Origin: Flavobacterium aquicola
Lineage (GTDB): Bacteria > Bacteroidota > Bacteroidia > Flavobacteriales > Flavobacteriaceae
Length of the DNA stretch: 64,000 nucleotides
Direction: 5' to 3'
Assembly (NCBI RefSeq): GCF_003385115.1
Contig: NZ_QUNI01000009.1
Coordinates: 62,001 to 126,000, forward strand
Shown here: positions 44,806-58,432 of the stretch, piece after piece
Numbering within the stretch: the stretch's first letter is position 1
Layout: every line of letters starts with the position of its first letter
Made by a program: the position numbers and the translations under genes
Notes under the pieces: model-generated
The model's input: only the letters and a program-made list of their open reading frames with translations
What the model was told of the DNA's origin: nothing
Database searches by the model: none

Positions 44806-45849
44806 CTAAACACTTTTCGGCATGAATTCTGGACTTGTTCTAATCTTCTGTTCCCATTTCCAGGCACTTGCCATCGCTTCCTCAAGAGTAGAAACCGTTT
44901 TCCAGCCTAAAACATTGTTGGCTTTATCCGTATTAGCGTAGGCCTCAGTAACATCGCCTTCTCTTCTTTCGACAATCTTATAAGGCAGTTTTGTCCCGCT
45001 TACTTTCTCAAAAGCAGCTATTACTTCCAAAACAGAGCTTCCAGTTCCTGTTCCCAGATTAAAAATCTCTAATGATTCTGCATTCTTTTTGTTTATTAAT
45101 CTCTGCAGTGCTATAACGTGGGCTTTCGCCAAATCGACTACATGAATATAATCACGCACGCAAGTTCCGTCCACAGTTGGATAATCATTTCCATAAACAG
45201 ATAATTCAGCACGAAGTCCCATTCCTGCTTGAGTAATAAATGGAACTAAATTCTGAGGTACGCCAATTGGCAATTCGCCAATTTCGGCAGAAGGATGTGC
45301 CCCAATTGGATTGAAATAACGAAGCAGAATAGCATTGATTCCGCTTACTTTCACCACATCTTCAATAATTTCCTCTCCAATCTGTTTTGTATTTCCGTAA
45401 GGAGACAATGCAGGCTGAATTGCTGTATTTTCAGCAATAGGCATTACTTCGGCCTGACCGTAAACTGTACAAGACGAGCTGAAGATAAAATGAGCTTCTT
45501 TCTTTTTCTCTAATTCCTGTAATATGTAAACCAAAGCTCCCAAGTTGTTTTCATAATACAATAACGGATTTTTCACACTTTCGCCTACTGCTTTAGAAGC
45601 AGCAAAATGAATTACTCCCGCAACATCATCATGTTCTGCGAAAAAACGCTGTACATCCTTTTTTTCTCTCAAGTCGATTCCAGAAAAAATTGGTTTTTTA
45701 CCCGTGATTCGTTCGATACCATCCAATACTTGTATAGAAGAATTGGAAAGATTATCGATCACTATAACTTCAAAACCTTGATTCTGTAATTCGACAACGG
45801 TATGAGATCCTATAAAACCCAAACCGCCTGTAACGACTATCTTACTCAT
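44806..45849 (-). CDS. galE: UDP-glucose 4-epimerase
   Basis: This 347-residue extended SDR has the NAD motif GGLGFIGSH, FSSSCTVYG and the catalytic SPYGNTKQIGE (YxxxK), followed by RYFNPIGAHPS and DGTCVRDYIHV. It interconverts UDP-galactose and UDP-glucose, completing the Leloir pathway begun by the galK and galT products. It is the last gene of the gal operon. Confidence 0.96.
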   Translation of the reverse strand: MSKIVVTGGLGFIGSHTVVELQNQGFEVIVIDNLSNSSIQVLDGIERITGKKPIFSGIDLREKKDVQRFFAEHDDVAGVIHFAASKAVGESVKNPLLYYENNLGALVYILQELEKKKEAHFIFSSSCTVYGQAEVMPIAENTAIQPALSPYGNTKQIGEEIIEDVVKVSGINAILLRYFNPIGAHPSAEIGELPIGVPQNLVPFITQAGMGLRAELSVYGNDYPTVDGTCVRDYIHVVDLAKAHVIALQRLINKKNAESLEIFNLGTGTGSSVLEVIAAFEKVSGTKLPYKIVERREGDVTEAYANTDKANNVLGWKTVSTLEEAMASAWKWEQKIRTSPEFMPKSV

Positions 45850-45907
45850 TTTTATTTGTTTTTACTTCTTTAAATTCTTTTGTAAATTGAATCAGCTCAA
45901 AGATTCA

Positions 45908-50084
<4,177 letters not shown>

Positions 50085-50103
50085 CTTATTTATTTTATGG
50101 TTC

Positions 50104-50213
50104 TTTACCGCAAAGTGCGCTATGATTTATCAAAAATTATCTATATGCCACAAGGGGCGCAAAGCTTTGTGTTCACTCTTTTTCAAAAAATCATTGCGCT
50201 TCTTGCGGTTAAA
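50104..50213. repeat. ACCGCAAAG-type intergenic inverted repeat
   Basis: The left arm TTTACCGCAAAGTGCGC...GATTT and the right arm AAATCATTGCGCTTCTTGCGG... are reverse complements over about 25 nt. A smaller palindrome (CACAA...TTTGTG) lies in the loop. It fills the gap between galK and galT. Confidence 0.6.
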
Positions 50214-50220
50214 TTATTAT

Positions 50221-51393
50221 TTATCCAACAGGCTCATATAATGATGTACCGTTTCCGATTTTTACATCATAAATTTTTAAATCAATATCAAAAGCTTCTT
50301 TGTATAATTTAGTAAGTTTTGTTTTGATAGCTTCTTCTTCTCCTTTTTTGATCAAGTTGATGGTACAGCCGCCAAAACCGCCTCCCATTAATCGGGAACC
50401 AATTACTGCTTTTTCTTTTTTCAAGGTATCAACGATAAAATCAAGTTCGTCACAGCTTACCAAATATTCTTTTGATAATCCTTCGTGCGTTTCAAAAAGC
50501 AGTCTGCCTAATTCTTCGATGTTTCCGTTATCCAAAGCTTCGCAGGCAAGGGCAACACGATTAATTTCTTTAACAACAAAATGAGATCTAACAAACACAT
50601 TTGGTGACATTTTATCTTTCAGGCTAAGTACATGGCTTTCGTCACAATCTCTAAAACTGGTAATTTCCGGAAAGTTGCTTTTAATGATCGAAAGACCTTC
50701 TTCGCACTCTTCACGTCTTGTATTATAAGCCGAAGTAAACAAAGAATGCTTCACATTACTGTCAAATAAAATAAGTGAATAATCATTAAAATTGGCATTG
50801 TGGTATTCGTATTCTAATGTTTTGCAGTCAATTTTGATTACTTTGTTTTCCTCACCCATCACGCTAGAAAACTGATCCATAATCCCGCAGTTGATTCCAA
50901 CCCAGTGTTCTGCTTTTTGCCCCATAAGAGCAATATCAACTTTAGGAATCTGTAAACCAAAAAGCTCTTTGATTCCAAAAATTGTCCCACACTCCAGCGC
51001 CGCTGAAGAAGACAATCCAGAACCAACTGGTATATCACTGCTGAATACACAATTGAATCCGTCGAAAGAAAATCCTTTGTCCTGCAATTGCTTGATAACG
51101 CCCAAAATATAATTGGTCCAAACGACTTTGCTCAATACAATTTCCTGCGTCAAATCAACTTCAAATTCCTCATTTAAATCGATAGCAACAATTTTAGACT
51201 GCTTCGAATTGCTTTTTGCAAAAGCGAAACAAATAATCTTGTCGATGGCCGCTGGCAAAACATAGCCGTCATTGTAATCGATGTGTTCACCAATAATGTT
51301 AATTCTCCCAGGAGAAAGTACTATTTTTTCAGGAGCATTCCCAAAGGTCTCTTGAAAAAAATCGGTCGTTTTTTTAATTAATAAATCGTTCAT
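50221..51393 (-). CDS. galK: galactokinase
   Basis: The 390-residue GHMP kinase has the galactokinase signature GRINIIGEHIDYNDG near the N-terminus, the ATP motif PVGSGLSSSAALE and the C-terminal GSRLMGGGFGGCTINL. It phosphorylates galactose at C1. It is separated from galT by a palindromic repeat but has the same orientation and no visible terminator between. Confidence 0.96.
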   Translation of the reverse strand: MNDLLIKKTTDFFQETFGNAPEKIVLSPGRINIIGEHIDYNDGYVLPAAIDKIICFAFAKSNSKQSKIVAIDLNEEFEVDLTQEIVLSKVVWTNYILGVIKQLQDKGFSFDGFNCVFSSDIPVGSGLSSSAALECGTIFGIKELFGLQIPKVDIALMGQKAEHWVGINCGIMDQFSSVMGEENKVIKIDCKTLEYEYHNANFNDYSLILFDSNVKHSLFTSAYNTRREECEEGLSIIKSNFPEITSFRDCDESHVLSLKDKMSPNVFVRSHFVVKEINRVALACEALDNGNIEELGRLLFETHEGLSKEYLVSCDELDFIVDTLKKEKAVIGSRLMGGGFGGCTINLIKKGEEEAIKTKLTKLYKEAFDIDLKIYDVKIGNGTSLYEPVG

Positions 51394-51502
51394 TTTCTTT
51401 AAATTACTGTTATTTTGAAATTACTAAAGTATTTTATTCTATCTATTTTACAGGCTCTTATGTCCTGCCCTATTCAGCTAAAAACTGTGCTGAAAGTACC
51501 AG

Positions 51503-52537
51503 TTATTTTTCTTTGAATGCATCCAAAGCCATTGATGGTTTTCCGTCTTCTCTCCACGCGCTCAATGCATATCCGCTCCAAGATTTAGCACCTTGAGGTT
51601 CCCAATAAATCACGCCAAGCCCTTTTTTATGAGGAACAGCTTTAACCGCTTTTATAACCGCCGCCAGCATTTCATATGTATTCTGTTCCTGTGTATCAAC
51701 ACCGCCAACTTCAACAATCATAACTTCCTTATTGTATCTGGCCGCCATGTCATTTAGATTATTTGCCAGATCGGTAATATTTTCTTTATAATCTGTTTTG
51801 ATCCAAAAAGGGTAATACGACATTCCAATCACGTCATACTTTACATTGTTCTTTTGGGCATTGTCAAAAAACCATCTAAATTTTCCACTGTTATTTCCTT
51901 CGTCTAAGTGAACAATCACTTTGATCTTTTTATCTACGGTCTTAACTGCATCATATCCTTTATTGAGCAGCTGTGCCAATTGGTTAAAATTGTCTGTGCT
52001 TCCTTCCGGCCAAAGCATTCCTCCCGGAATTTCATTTCCTACCTGAACCCATTCCGGTGTAACACCAGCTTTTTTAAGTTCATTTAAAACATCTTCGGTA
52101 TGAAAGTAAACATCATTCAATAATTCTGAAAAAGTATGATTTTGCCATGCCAGCGGCTTATTCTGTTTCCCTGGATCGGCCCAGGAATCGCTGTAATGAA
52201 AGTCAATCATAATGCGCATTCCTATTTTTTGAGCACGAACGGCCATCGCAACTGTTTCTTCTTTACTGCAGTGTCCGCTAGCTTTATCATCCGAAGGATT
52301 TACCCAAACACGAAGTCTGATGGTGTTCATTCCGCGGTCCATCAACAGTTGCAGACAGTCTTTTTCAGCTCCATCAGTATCATAAAATTTGTATCCTGTG
52401 GCTTCCATCTGTGGCAGCCAGCCCACATCTCCCCCTTTTGCAAAAGCAGAAGTTTTGGGTTGTGCGATTGCTTTATTCTCAGTACAGCTTGTAAAAAAAG
52501 CCATCAAAACAATTGTCATTGAAATAAATCTTCTCAT
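51503..52537 (-). CDS. GH53 endo-beta-1,4-galactanase lipoprotein
   Basis: The 344-residue protein begins with a lipoprotein-type signal (MAFFTSC). The GH53 barrel shows GGDVGWLPQME, RLRVWVNP, FHYSDSWADPGKQ, the acid/base in VQVGNEIPGGMLWP (E169) and the nucleophile in IVEVGGVDT (E276). It cuts type I arabinogalactan or pectic galactan into galacto-oligosaccharides. It is encoded inside the Leloir operon between galM and galK. No susCD pair is present in this operon, so uptake must rely on another system. Confidence 0.93.
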   Translation of the reverse strand: MRRFISMTIVLMAFFTSCTENKAIAQPKTSAFAKGGDVGWLPQMEATGYKFYDTDGAEKDCLQLLMDRGMNTIRLRVWVNPSDDKASGHCSKEETVAMAVRAQKIGMRIMIDFHYSDSWADPGKQNKPLAWQNHTFSELLNDVYFHTEDVLNELKKAGVTPEWVQVGNEIPGGMLWPEGSTDNFNQLAQLLNKGYDAVKTVDKKIKVIVHLDEGNNSGKFRWFFDNAQKNNVKYDVIGMSYYPFWIKTDYKENITDLANNLNDMAARYNKEVMIVEVGGVDTQEQNTYEMLAAVIKAVKAVPHKKGLGVIYWEPQGAKSWSGYALSAWREDGKPSMALDAFKEK

Positions 52538-52607
52538 AACCTATTAATTTAAATTAAACACTGACGGAACAGTTAAGAATCTTTTCATTGCTACGCATTT
52601 TCTAATT

Positions 52608-53651
52608 TTAAAATGATTGGAATTTATAAGCAGTATTCTGCGTATATTCCTCTCCTTTTTTCAGAACGGCACTTGGAAAATGCTCATGATTGGGTGCATC
52701 AGGAAAATTCTGAGTTTCAAAACAGATACCGCTCAATGGATGATAATCGGCATTTTCTTTCCCTTTTACTTTATTTTGACAGCTTCCGCCAACGTAGATA
52801 TGAACTCCAGGCTGATCAGTATATACCGTCATTTTTAAATTGTTATTTTTATTAAAAAGCGAAGCAGCAAATTCATTTTGTTTTGTTACTACGAAAGTAT
52901 TATCAATTTTGGAAGGGCATTTCTTTGGAGTTAAAAAATCAAAAGCTGTATTTTCAACTTCCAAATACCTACCAGTTGGGATATTGTCAGCCGTTGCTTC
53001 CAAAATCTTGTTTGTATTTACAAGTAAATCCTGATCTTTCACATCTGATGAATGGCCATCTAAGTTAAAATAACTATGATTTGTCAAATTCACAATTGTA
53101 TCCTCAGTTGTTTTTGCATTGTATTGAATCTTTAATTCATTTTCTTCAGTTAAAGAATACGTTACCTCGACTGTTAAACTTCCTGGATAATTTTCCTCAT
53201 TATCTGGACTGATATAACTCAAAGTAATTTCTGAATCCGTTACTTTTTCAACAGTCCATACTTTTTGACTAAACCCAACCAAACCGCCATGCAGGGAATT
53301 ACCGTTATTGTTTTTATTCAATACTATTTTTTGCCCATTTAGAGTAAAGGTGCTGTTATGAATTCTTCCGGCAAATCGGCCAACGGTGGTTCCCATATAA
53401 GGAGAACCGTCTAACTGAAAAGACTGAAGATACCCCTCTAAAGTATCAAATCCCAAAACAACATCAACAGTTTCGCCGTTTTGCAAAGGAACCTTCAACT
53501 CTGTTACAGTAGCTCCATAAGTGATTATTTTTAAGGACATTCCGTTTTTATTGGATAAGTCATATGAGTAAACCTCTTCTCCATTTGGCATCAAGCCGAA
53601 GGAATTCTTTACAGAAGTAGTCGTAATTTGTGAATTGTGTTTTATTTCCAT
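52608..53651 (-). CDS. galM: aldose 1-epimerase (galactose mutarotase)
   Basis: The product has about 347 residues from the ATG at 53651. The longer frame to 53696 starts with TTG and would run over the predicted promoter. Family features are GRFAGRIHNSTFTLNG, LHGGLVGFSQKVW, the catalytic histidine in NLTNHSYFNLDG and the base in ICFETQNFPDAPNH. It has no signal peptide and is likely cytoplasmic. It feeds alpha-D-galactose to galactokinase and is the first gene of the gal operon, divergent from the GntR-type regulator. Confidence 0.93.
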   Translation of the reverse strand: MEIKHNSQITTTSVKNSFGLMPNGEEVYSYDLSNKNGMSLKIITYGATVTELKVPLQNGETVDVVLGFDTLEGYLQSFQLDGSPYMGTTVGRFAGRIHNSTFTLNGQKIVLNKNNNGNSLHGGLVGFSQKVWTVEKVTDSEITLSYISPDNEENYPGSLTVEVTYSLTEENELKIQYNAKTTEDTIVNLTNHSYFNLDGHSSDVKDQDLLVNTNKILEATADNIPTGRYLEVENTAFDFLTPKKCPSKIDNTFVVTKQNEFAASLFNKNNNLKMTVYTDQPGVHIYVGGSCQNKVKGKENADYHPLSGICFETQNFPDAPNHEHFPSAVLKKGEEYTQNTAYKFQSF

Positions 53652-53675
53652 TGTTTTATTATGAAATTTGAAATC

Positions 53676-53735
53676 CAAAATTAAATTAAAATTCAAGATT
53701 TACATACCAGTACCTACCAGTTTTTCATATATTTG
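53676..53735. promoter_or_regulatory. galM / GntR divergent promoters with tandem TACCAGT sites
   Basis: Two direct copies of TACCAGT (53705-53711 and 53715-53721) are spaced 10 bp apart, one helical turn. On the plus side TATATTTG (53728-53735) is an exact -7 for the regulator. On the minus side TAATTTTG (53683-53676) is an exact -7 for galM. Both promoters lack a TTTG -33, and the tandem sites cover or adjoin the -33 position of each. This is what an operator for the GntR protein would look like. Confidence 0.65.
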
Positions 53736-53748
53736 ACAAAAAAATGTC

Positions 53749-54747
53749 ATGAAAATCATTTCCATCCAAGATAATCTCGGAATTCCAAAATACAAACAGA
53801 TAATTCAGTCGATTGAAAAAGCAATTGACGAAGAAAAACTTGTAAAAGGAGATCGGCTGCCCTCTGTAAATAAAGTCTGCCTGGCTTTTTCATTGTCCCG
53901 GGACACCGTATTATTAGGATATGATGATCTCAAAAAAAGAGGAATTATTTATGCCATTCCCGGTAAAGGCTATTATGTAAAAAGCGTTGAAATCAGTATA
54001 AAACAGAAAATATTTCTGCTCTTTGATGAGCTCAATACCTTTAAGGAAGACATTTATAATTCGTTTTTAAAGAACATTGGAAAGAACGTACAGGTTGACA
54101 TTTTTTTTCATCATTTTAATGTTACTGTTTTCCAGAAACTATTAAATGACAGTAATGGGAATTATACTAAATACATAATTATGCCAACCAATTTAACCGG
54201 TATAATCGACTCAATAAAAACCCTACCAGTAAATGACGTAATCATACTCGATCAAACTAATGCAGAACTAAAATCATTTCCAGCTATTTATCAAAACCAC
54301 AAAAAAGACATTTTTGAAGGCCTATATAAAGGAAAAACAAAACTCAATAAATATAAAAAACTCATTATGATTTTCCCGGGATTTCGAGAACCGCTCAGCA
54401 TGAAAACAGGATTTGAAAACTTCTGTTCCGAATATGATTTCGATTATGAAGTTATCAACGAATTCTCGGACAATGATATAAAAATTGGCGGCGTTTACAT
54501 TATCCCAAATGACAGGGATCTCGTTCGGGTAATTGAAAAAGCCAGAGAACAGAATCTTAAACTAGGGACTGATTTTGGTATTATTTCCTATAATGAAACT
54601 CCATTAAAAAAAGTTGTATCTAATGGAATTACGACCATTTCGACTGATTTTACAACCATGGGAAAATTATTAGCCCAAATGGTTCATACAGGAAAAAAAG
54701 AACAAATTGAAAATAAAAGCGCCTTGATTATTAGAAATTCATTGTAA
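53749..54747 (+). CDS. GntR-family transcription regulator with sugar-binding-protein-like domain
   Basis: The 332-residue protein has an N-terminal GntR winged helix (about residues 12-75: PKYKQIIQSIEKAI, GDRLPSVNKVCLAFSLSRDTV, GYDDLKKRGIIYAIPGKGYYV). It is fused to a periplasmic-binding-protein-like effector domain (about 90-330: FGIISYNETPLKKVVSNGITTISTD) as in LacI-like regulators. It is divergent from the gal operon with tandem TACCAGT sites between. It is therefore the probable galactose-responsive regulator of galM-GH53-galK-galT-GH2-galE. The direction of control is not evident from sequence. Confidence 0.87.
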   Translation: MKIISIQDNLGIPKYKQIIQSIEKAIDEEKLVKGDRLPSVNKVCLAFSLSRDTVLLGYDDLKKRGIIYAIPGKGYYVKSVEISIKQKIFLLFDELNTFKEDIYNSFLKNIGKNVQVDIFFHHFNVTVFQKLLNDSNGNYTKYIIMPTNLTGIIDSIKTLPVNDVIILDQTNAELKSFPAIYQNHKKDIFEGLYKGKTKLNKYKKLIMIFPGFREPLSMKTGFENFCSEYDFDYEVINEFSDNDIKIGGVYIIPNDRDLVRVIEKAREQNLKLGTDFGIISYNETPLKKVVSNGITTISTDFTTMGKLLAQMVHTGKKEQIENKSALIIRNSL

Positions 54748-54786
54748 ATATGCTTCGGCTTCTATAGAAAATCATTTATAAAAAAA

Positions 54787-54819
54787 AATAAGAAGGCTAT
54801 TATTAACCTTCTTATTTTT
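54787..54819 (+). terminator. Rho-independent terminator of the GntR gene
   Basis: The stem AATAAGAAGG/CCTTCTTATT with a 10-nt loop is followed by more T. It lies 40 nt after the stop codon. Confidence 0.8.
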
Positions 54820-55222
54820 AACCAAACTAAAACTAAACCAAATTTAAATTTTATTGCTGCTTATTCTATTCTACATAATTTAAACAGCCTTTCCAATTTT
54901 TTTATTATTTATACCCAAAGAAAACACTTCAGGTATAAATAAGTAAAACCAAAATTATTTTTTGTTTAATGAATTTTAAAAATTCACACAAACAAAACCA
55001 AATAACTATTATTAACGCAATAACAACAAACCACTGTATTATTGAATCTATAACTGCAAAGTAACGGTTATTTATAAAGTTAAAGGAGGGTCAAATCCGT
55101 AAAAAACAAAGGTCAAAATCGCAAATTGAAATCCATTTCTCCAAATTAATTACCATTTCTTATCCTTTCTCCCAACATCACACTACATAAAAACAATTAT
55201 CCAGATAAAATGATATTTTCTT

Positions 55223-55277
55223 TTTGTCATTATAAAACAAATTTGTTTATATTTGCAAATGTATTTTTTACACTTAT
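55223..55277 (+). promoter_or_regulatory. transketolase promoter and palindromic operator
   Basis: TTTG (55223-55226), a 21-nt spacer and TATATTTG (55248-55255) form an exact Bacteroidetes promoter. Starting at the last base of the -7 is GCAAATGTA-TTTTT-TACACTTAT (55255-55277), one of four related 9-5-9 palindromes in the window. A protein bound there would cover the transcription start. Confidence 0.75.
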
Positions 55278-55497
55278 TATTTTATTCTTCCTTACGCCTT
55301 TACAAACAAGCAGTTATTCGAAGACACGAATTAAAACCTGAACAAAATAATAAACTCTTATTTATTTGAATAAAGCGGCACAGCAAAACTGCTTTATACA
55401 TTGCAGCCATTTATAAAAGATTTTGGAAAAAGATAAAATATCTTATAAAAAATCAAAAACGCCAATATCGATATTAAAAAAATTAACACCATAAATT

Positions 55498-57552
55498 ATG
55501 AACCAAAAAATTGACAATTTAGCCTCAGACAACATAAGAGCTCTGGCTATATCTATGGTAGAAAAAGCAAATTCAGGACACCCGGGCGGTGCCATGGGAG
55601 GCGCCGATTTTATGCATATTTTATACACTGAATATTTAGATTTTGACCCAACTCAGATGGATTGGCCATTTAGAGACCGTTTCTTTATGGATGCGGGACA
55701 CCTATCGGCGTTGATGTATGCCCAATATTATTTATTAGGAAACTATAAAAAAGAAGACGTACAGCAGTTCAGACAATGGGGATCGGTAACACCTGGACAT
55801 CCAGAAATTGATGTTTTAAGAGGAATCGAAAACACATCAGGCCCTCTTGGACAAGGCCACGCAATGGGTGTTGGAGCGGCAATTGCTGCCAAATTTCTTG
55901 GAGCTAGATTCAAAGGTCTTTTTGACCACAAAATATACGGATTCATCACCGATGGAGGCGTTCAGGAAGAGATTTCACAGGGAGTTGGAAGAATTGCGGG
56001 ACATTTGGGACTAAACAATTTTATCATGTTTTATGATTCAAATGACGTGCAGCTTTCTTCAATGACCGATGAAGTGACGTCCGAAGATACTGCGATGAAA
56101 TACCAAGCTTGGGGATGGAATGTAATCACAATTGACGGACATGATCATTCAGAAATCCGTAAAGCACTCGATACAGCGAATCAGGAAACTGAAAGACCTA
56201 CTTTGATTATCGGAAAAACAATAATGGGAAAAGGCTGTGTTACTGCTGACGGAGGTATGTATGAAGGCGAATGCGAACTGCACGGAAAACCTATCGGTGA
56301 CACCAAAGCCGATTATACCAAAACATTACTGAATCTGAAAGCCAATCCGGAAGATCCTTTTGCAATTTACGAAGAAGTGGCTTCGCATTATGCTGCTATT
56401 TTGTCTAAGAAAACAGAAAAAGCTGCTACAAGAAAACAGCAGATTGCTCAATGGGAGAGTGAAAACCCGGCATTGGCACAAAAAATGGCACTGTTTTTAT
56501 CCGGTGAATTACCAGCACTGGATTTAAGCAAAGTGGCTCAAAAACCAAATTGCGCCACTAGAGATGCTTCGTCTGCAGTATTGGCTTATTTAGCTGAAAA
56601 CGTTGAAAATATCATTGTTTCTTCGGCCGATTTATCCAACAGTGATAAAACCGACGGCTTTTTGAAAAAATCATCTGTACTACAGAAAAATAATTTTGAA
56701 GGTGCCTTTTTACAGGCAGGAGTTGCCGAATTAACAATGACTTCCATCGCTAATGGTATTGCGCTGCATGGAGGTGTAATACCTGTAGTGGCAACATTCT
56801 TTGTATTCTCTGATTATATGAAACCAGCCATCCGACTGGCAGCTATTCAGGAACTTCCTGTAAAATATGTACTGACGCACGACTCTTTCCGAGTGGGAGA
56901 AGATGGACCTACACACCAGCCAATCGAGCAGGAAGCGCAGATGCGTCTGCTGGAAAAAGTAAAAAATCATAAGGGACACCAAAGCCTTTTGGCACTTCGT
57001 CCTGCCGATGCCGTTGAAACTTCAGTGGCATGGGATATGGCTTTGAAAAACACAAAAACACCAACGGCTCTAATTCTTTCCAGACAGGGAATAAAAGATA
57101 TTCCGGCAGTACAAAATTCTAGATATAACGAAGCTCTCGGAGCACAAAAAGGAGGTTATTTAGTTAAAGAAACTGCAGATCCAGACATCACTTTAATCGC
57201 AAACGGATCCGAAGTTTCGACGCTTATAGATGCTGCCGTGATTTTAGAAGCAGAGCATAATCTTAAAATAAATATCGCTTCGATCATATCTGAAGGTTTG
57301 TTTAAATCACAGCCTAAATCCTATCAGGAAAGCGTAATTCCAAAAGAAAAACTAGTTTTCGGACTTACAGCAGGTCTTCCTGTAAATCTTGAAGGATTAA
57401 TAGGTGACAGCGGAAAAATAATAGGCTTGGATCATTTTGGCTATTCGGCACCAGCGGGCGTTTTGGATGAGAAATTTGGATTTACAAGTCAAAGCGTTTC
57501 TGCAGAAATAATAAAATATATTGAGGAAAGTGCTCAGATATTAAGCAACTAA
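55498..57552 (+). CDS. tkt: transketolase
   Basis: The 684-residue full-length enzyme has the thiamine diphosphate and substrate elements NSGHPGGAMGGADF, DAGHLSALMYAQYY, GPLGQGHAMGVGAA and FITDGGVQEEISQG in the first half. The pyrimidine-domain glutamate region AGVAELTMTSIANG and HDSFRVGEDGPTHQPIEQ follow. It links pentose phosphates to glycolysis and, with the next gene, processes xylulose 5-phosphate from xylose or arabinose. It is paired with transaldolase 141 nt downstream. Confidence 0.96.
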   Translation: MNQKIDNLASDNIRALAISMVEKANSGHPGGAMGGADFMHILYTEYLDFDPTQMDWPFRDRFFMDAGHLSALMYAQYYLLGNYKKEDVQQFRQWGSVTPGHPEIDVLRGIENTSGPLGQGHAMGVGAAIAAKFLGARFKGLFDHKIYGFITDGGVQEEISQGVGRIAGHLGLNNFIMFYDSNDVQLSSMTDEVTSEDTAMKYQAWGWNVITIDGHDHSEIRKALDTANQETERPTLIIGKTIMGKGCVTADGGMYEGECELHGKPIGDTKADYTKTLLNLKANPEDPFAIYEEVASHYAAILSKKTEKAATRKQQIAQWESENPALAQKMALFLSGELPALDLSKVAQKPNCATRDASSAVLAYLAENVENIIVSSADLSNSDKTDGFLKKSSVLQKNNFEGAFLQAGVAELTMTSIANGIALHGGVIPVVATFFVFSDYMKPAIRLAAIQELPVKYVLTHDSFRVGEDGPTHQPIEQEAQMRLLEKVKNHKGHQSLLALRPADAVETSVAWDMALKNTKTPTALILSRQGIKDIPAVQNSRYNEALGAQKGGYLVKETADPDITLIANGSEVSTLIDAAVILEAEHNLKINIASIISEGLFKSQPKSYQESVIPKEKLVFGLTAGLPVNLEGLIGDSGKIIGLDHFGYSAPAGVLDEKFGFTSQSVSAEIIKYIEESAQILSN

Positions 57553-57675
57553 GAAACTAAGATTCTGAGATGCTAAGTAAAAAACTCAGAATCTTAGTAT
57601 CTCAGGAACTTAGCAACTTTTAAGAAAAAAAACATTTATAAACTTAGAATCTTAGTTACTTAGAAACTCAGATTC
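57553..57675. repeat. CTAAG-type intergenic repeat, copy 3
   Basis: ACTAAGATTCTGAGATGC is followed by its near reverse complement CTCAGAATCTTAGTATC, and then by another CTTAGAATCTTAGTTAC tract. It fills the gap between transketolase and transaldolase and starts directly at the transketolase stop. Confidence 0.75.
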
Positions 57676-57693
57676 TTTAAAAAAAACATACAC

Positions 57694-58350
57694 ATGAAAT
57701 TTTTTATCGATACAGCAAATTTAGAAGACATCAAAGAAGCCAATGATTTAGGAATATTAGACGGAGTAACAACAAATCCTTCGTTAATGGCTAAAGAAGG
57801 AATCACAGGAGCTGACAACATTCTTGCACATTACATAAAAATATGTGAATTAGTAGATGGTGACGTGAGCGCCGAAGTTATCTCGACTGATTTTGAAGGA
57901 ATGGTTGCGGAAGGAGAAAAACTGGCTGCACTTCATCCGCAGATTGTGGTTAAAATCCCGATGATTAAAGACGGAATAAAAGCATGCAAATATTTTTCGG
58001 ATAAAGGAATCAGAACTAATGTGACCTTGGTTTTCTCAGTTGGGCAGGCATTGCTTGCTGCCAAAGCCGGCGCGACCTATGTTTCTCCATTTTTAGGAAG
58101 ACTGGATGATATTTGTACTGACGGTATGGGACTTATTGCCGAAATCAGACAGGTTTATGACAATTATGATTTTAAAACACAAATTTTATCAGCTTCGGTT
58201 CGAAATACGATGCATGTAATTAATTGTGCCAAAGTAGGATCGGATGTAATGACAGGTCCATTATCTTCAATCACCGGATTATTGAAACATCCATTGACTG
58301 ACAGCGGATTGGCACAATTTTTAGCTGATTACCAAAAAGGAAATAGTTAA
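57694..58350 (+). CDS. tal: transaldolase (small FSA/TalC-type subfamily)
   Basis: The 218-residue protein is a complete member of the small transaldolase family: FIDTANLEDI, GVTTNPSLMAKEG, the Schiff-base lysine in VVKIPM (K87), TLVFSVGQALLAAKAGATYVSPFLGRLDD and the C-terminal LTDSGLAQFLADY. It transfers dihydroxyacetone units between sugar phosphates. A fructose-6-phosphate aldolase activity is the alternative for this subfamily. The pairing with transketolase favours transaldolase. Confidence 0.93.
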   Translation: MKFFIDTANLEDIKEANDLGILDGVTTNPSLMAKEGITGADNILAHYIKICELVDGDVSAEVISTDFEGMVAEGEKLAALHPQIVVKIPMIKDGIKACKYFSDKGIRTNVTLVFSVGQALLAAKAGATYVSPFLGRLDDICTDGMGLIAEIRQVYDNYDFKTQILSASVRNTMHVINCAKVGSDVMTGPLSSITGLLKHPLTDSGLAQFLADYQKGNS

Positions 58351-58374
58351 TATAAAAACTCTTTTTGTCCCAAT

Positions 58375-58410
58375 AAAAAAGGAAGCTTCCGTAGTAGAAG
58401 CTTCCTTTTT
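58375..58410. terminator. bidirectional terminator between transaldolase and the second Nudix gene
   Basis: A perfect 9-bp stem GGAAGCTTC/GAAGCTTCC (58381-58405) has six A on its left and five T on its right. It therefore serves both of the convergent genes on either side. Confidence 0.88.
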
Positions 58411-58432
58411 ATTTATTTCAAAAATTAAAATC

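Larger units (their letters stand above)
54748..55497. other. 750-bp intergenic region upstream of transketolase
   Basis: Apart from the GntR terminator at its left end and the transketolase promoter-operator at 55223-55277, I see no gene, tRNA or clear structured RNA in this AT-rich stretch. The predicted transcript leader for transketolase is about 230 nt, which is long, but I recognise no riboswitch in it. Confidence 0.55.

Noticed and set aside
53652..53696. N-terminal extension of galM from a TTG at 53696.
   Set aside because: It covers the predicted -7 box and AT-rich leader. MEIKHNSQ at 53651 is the normal start.
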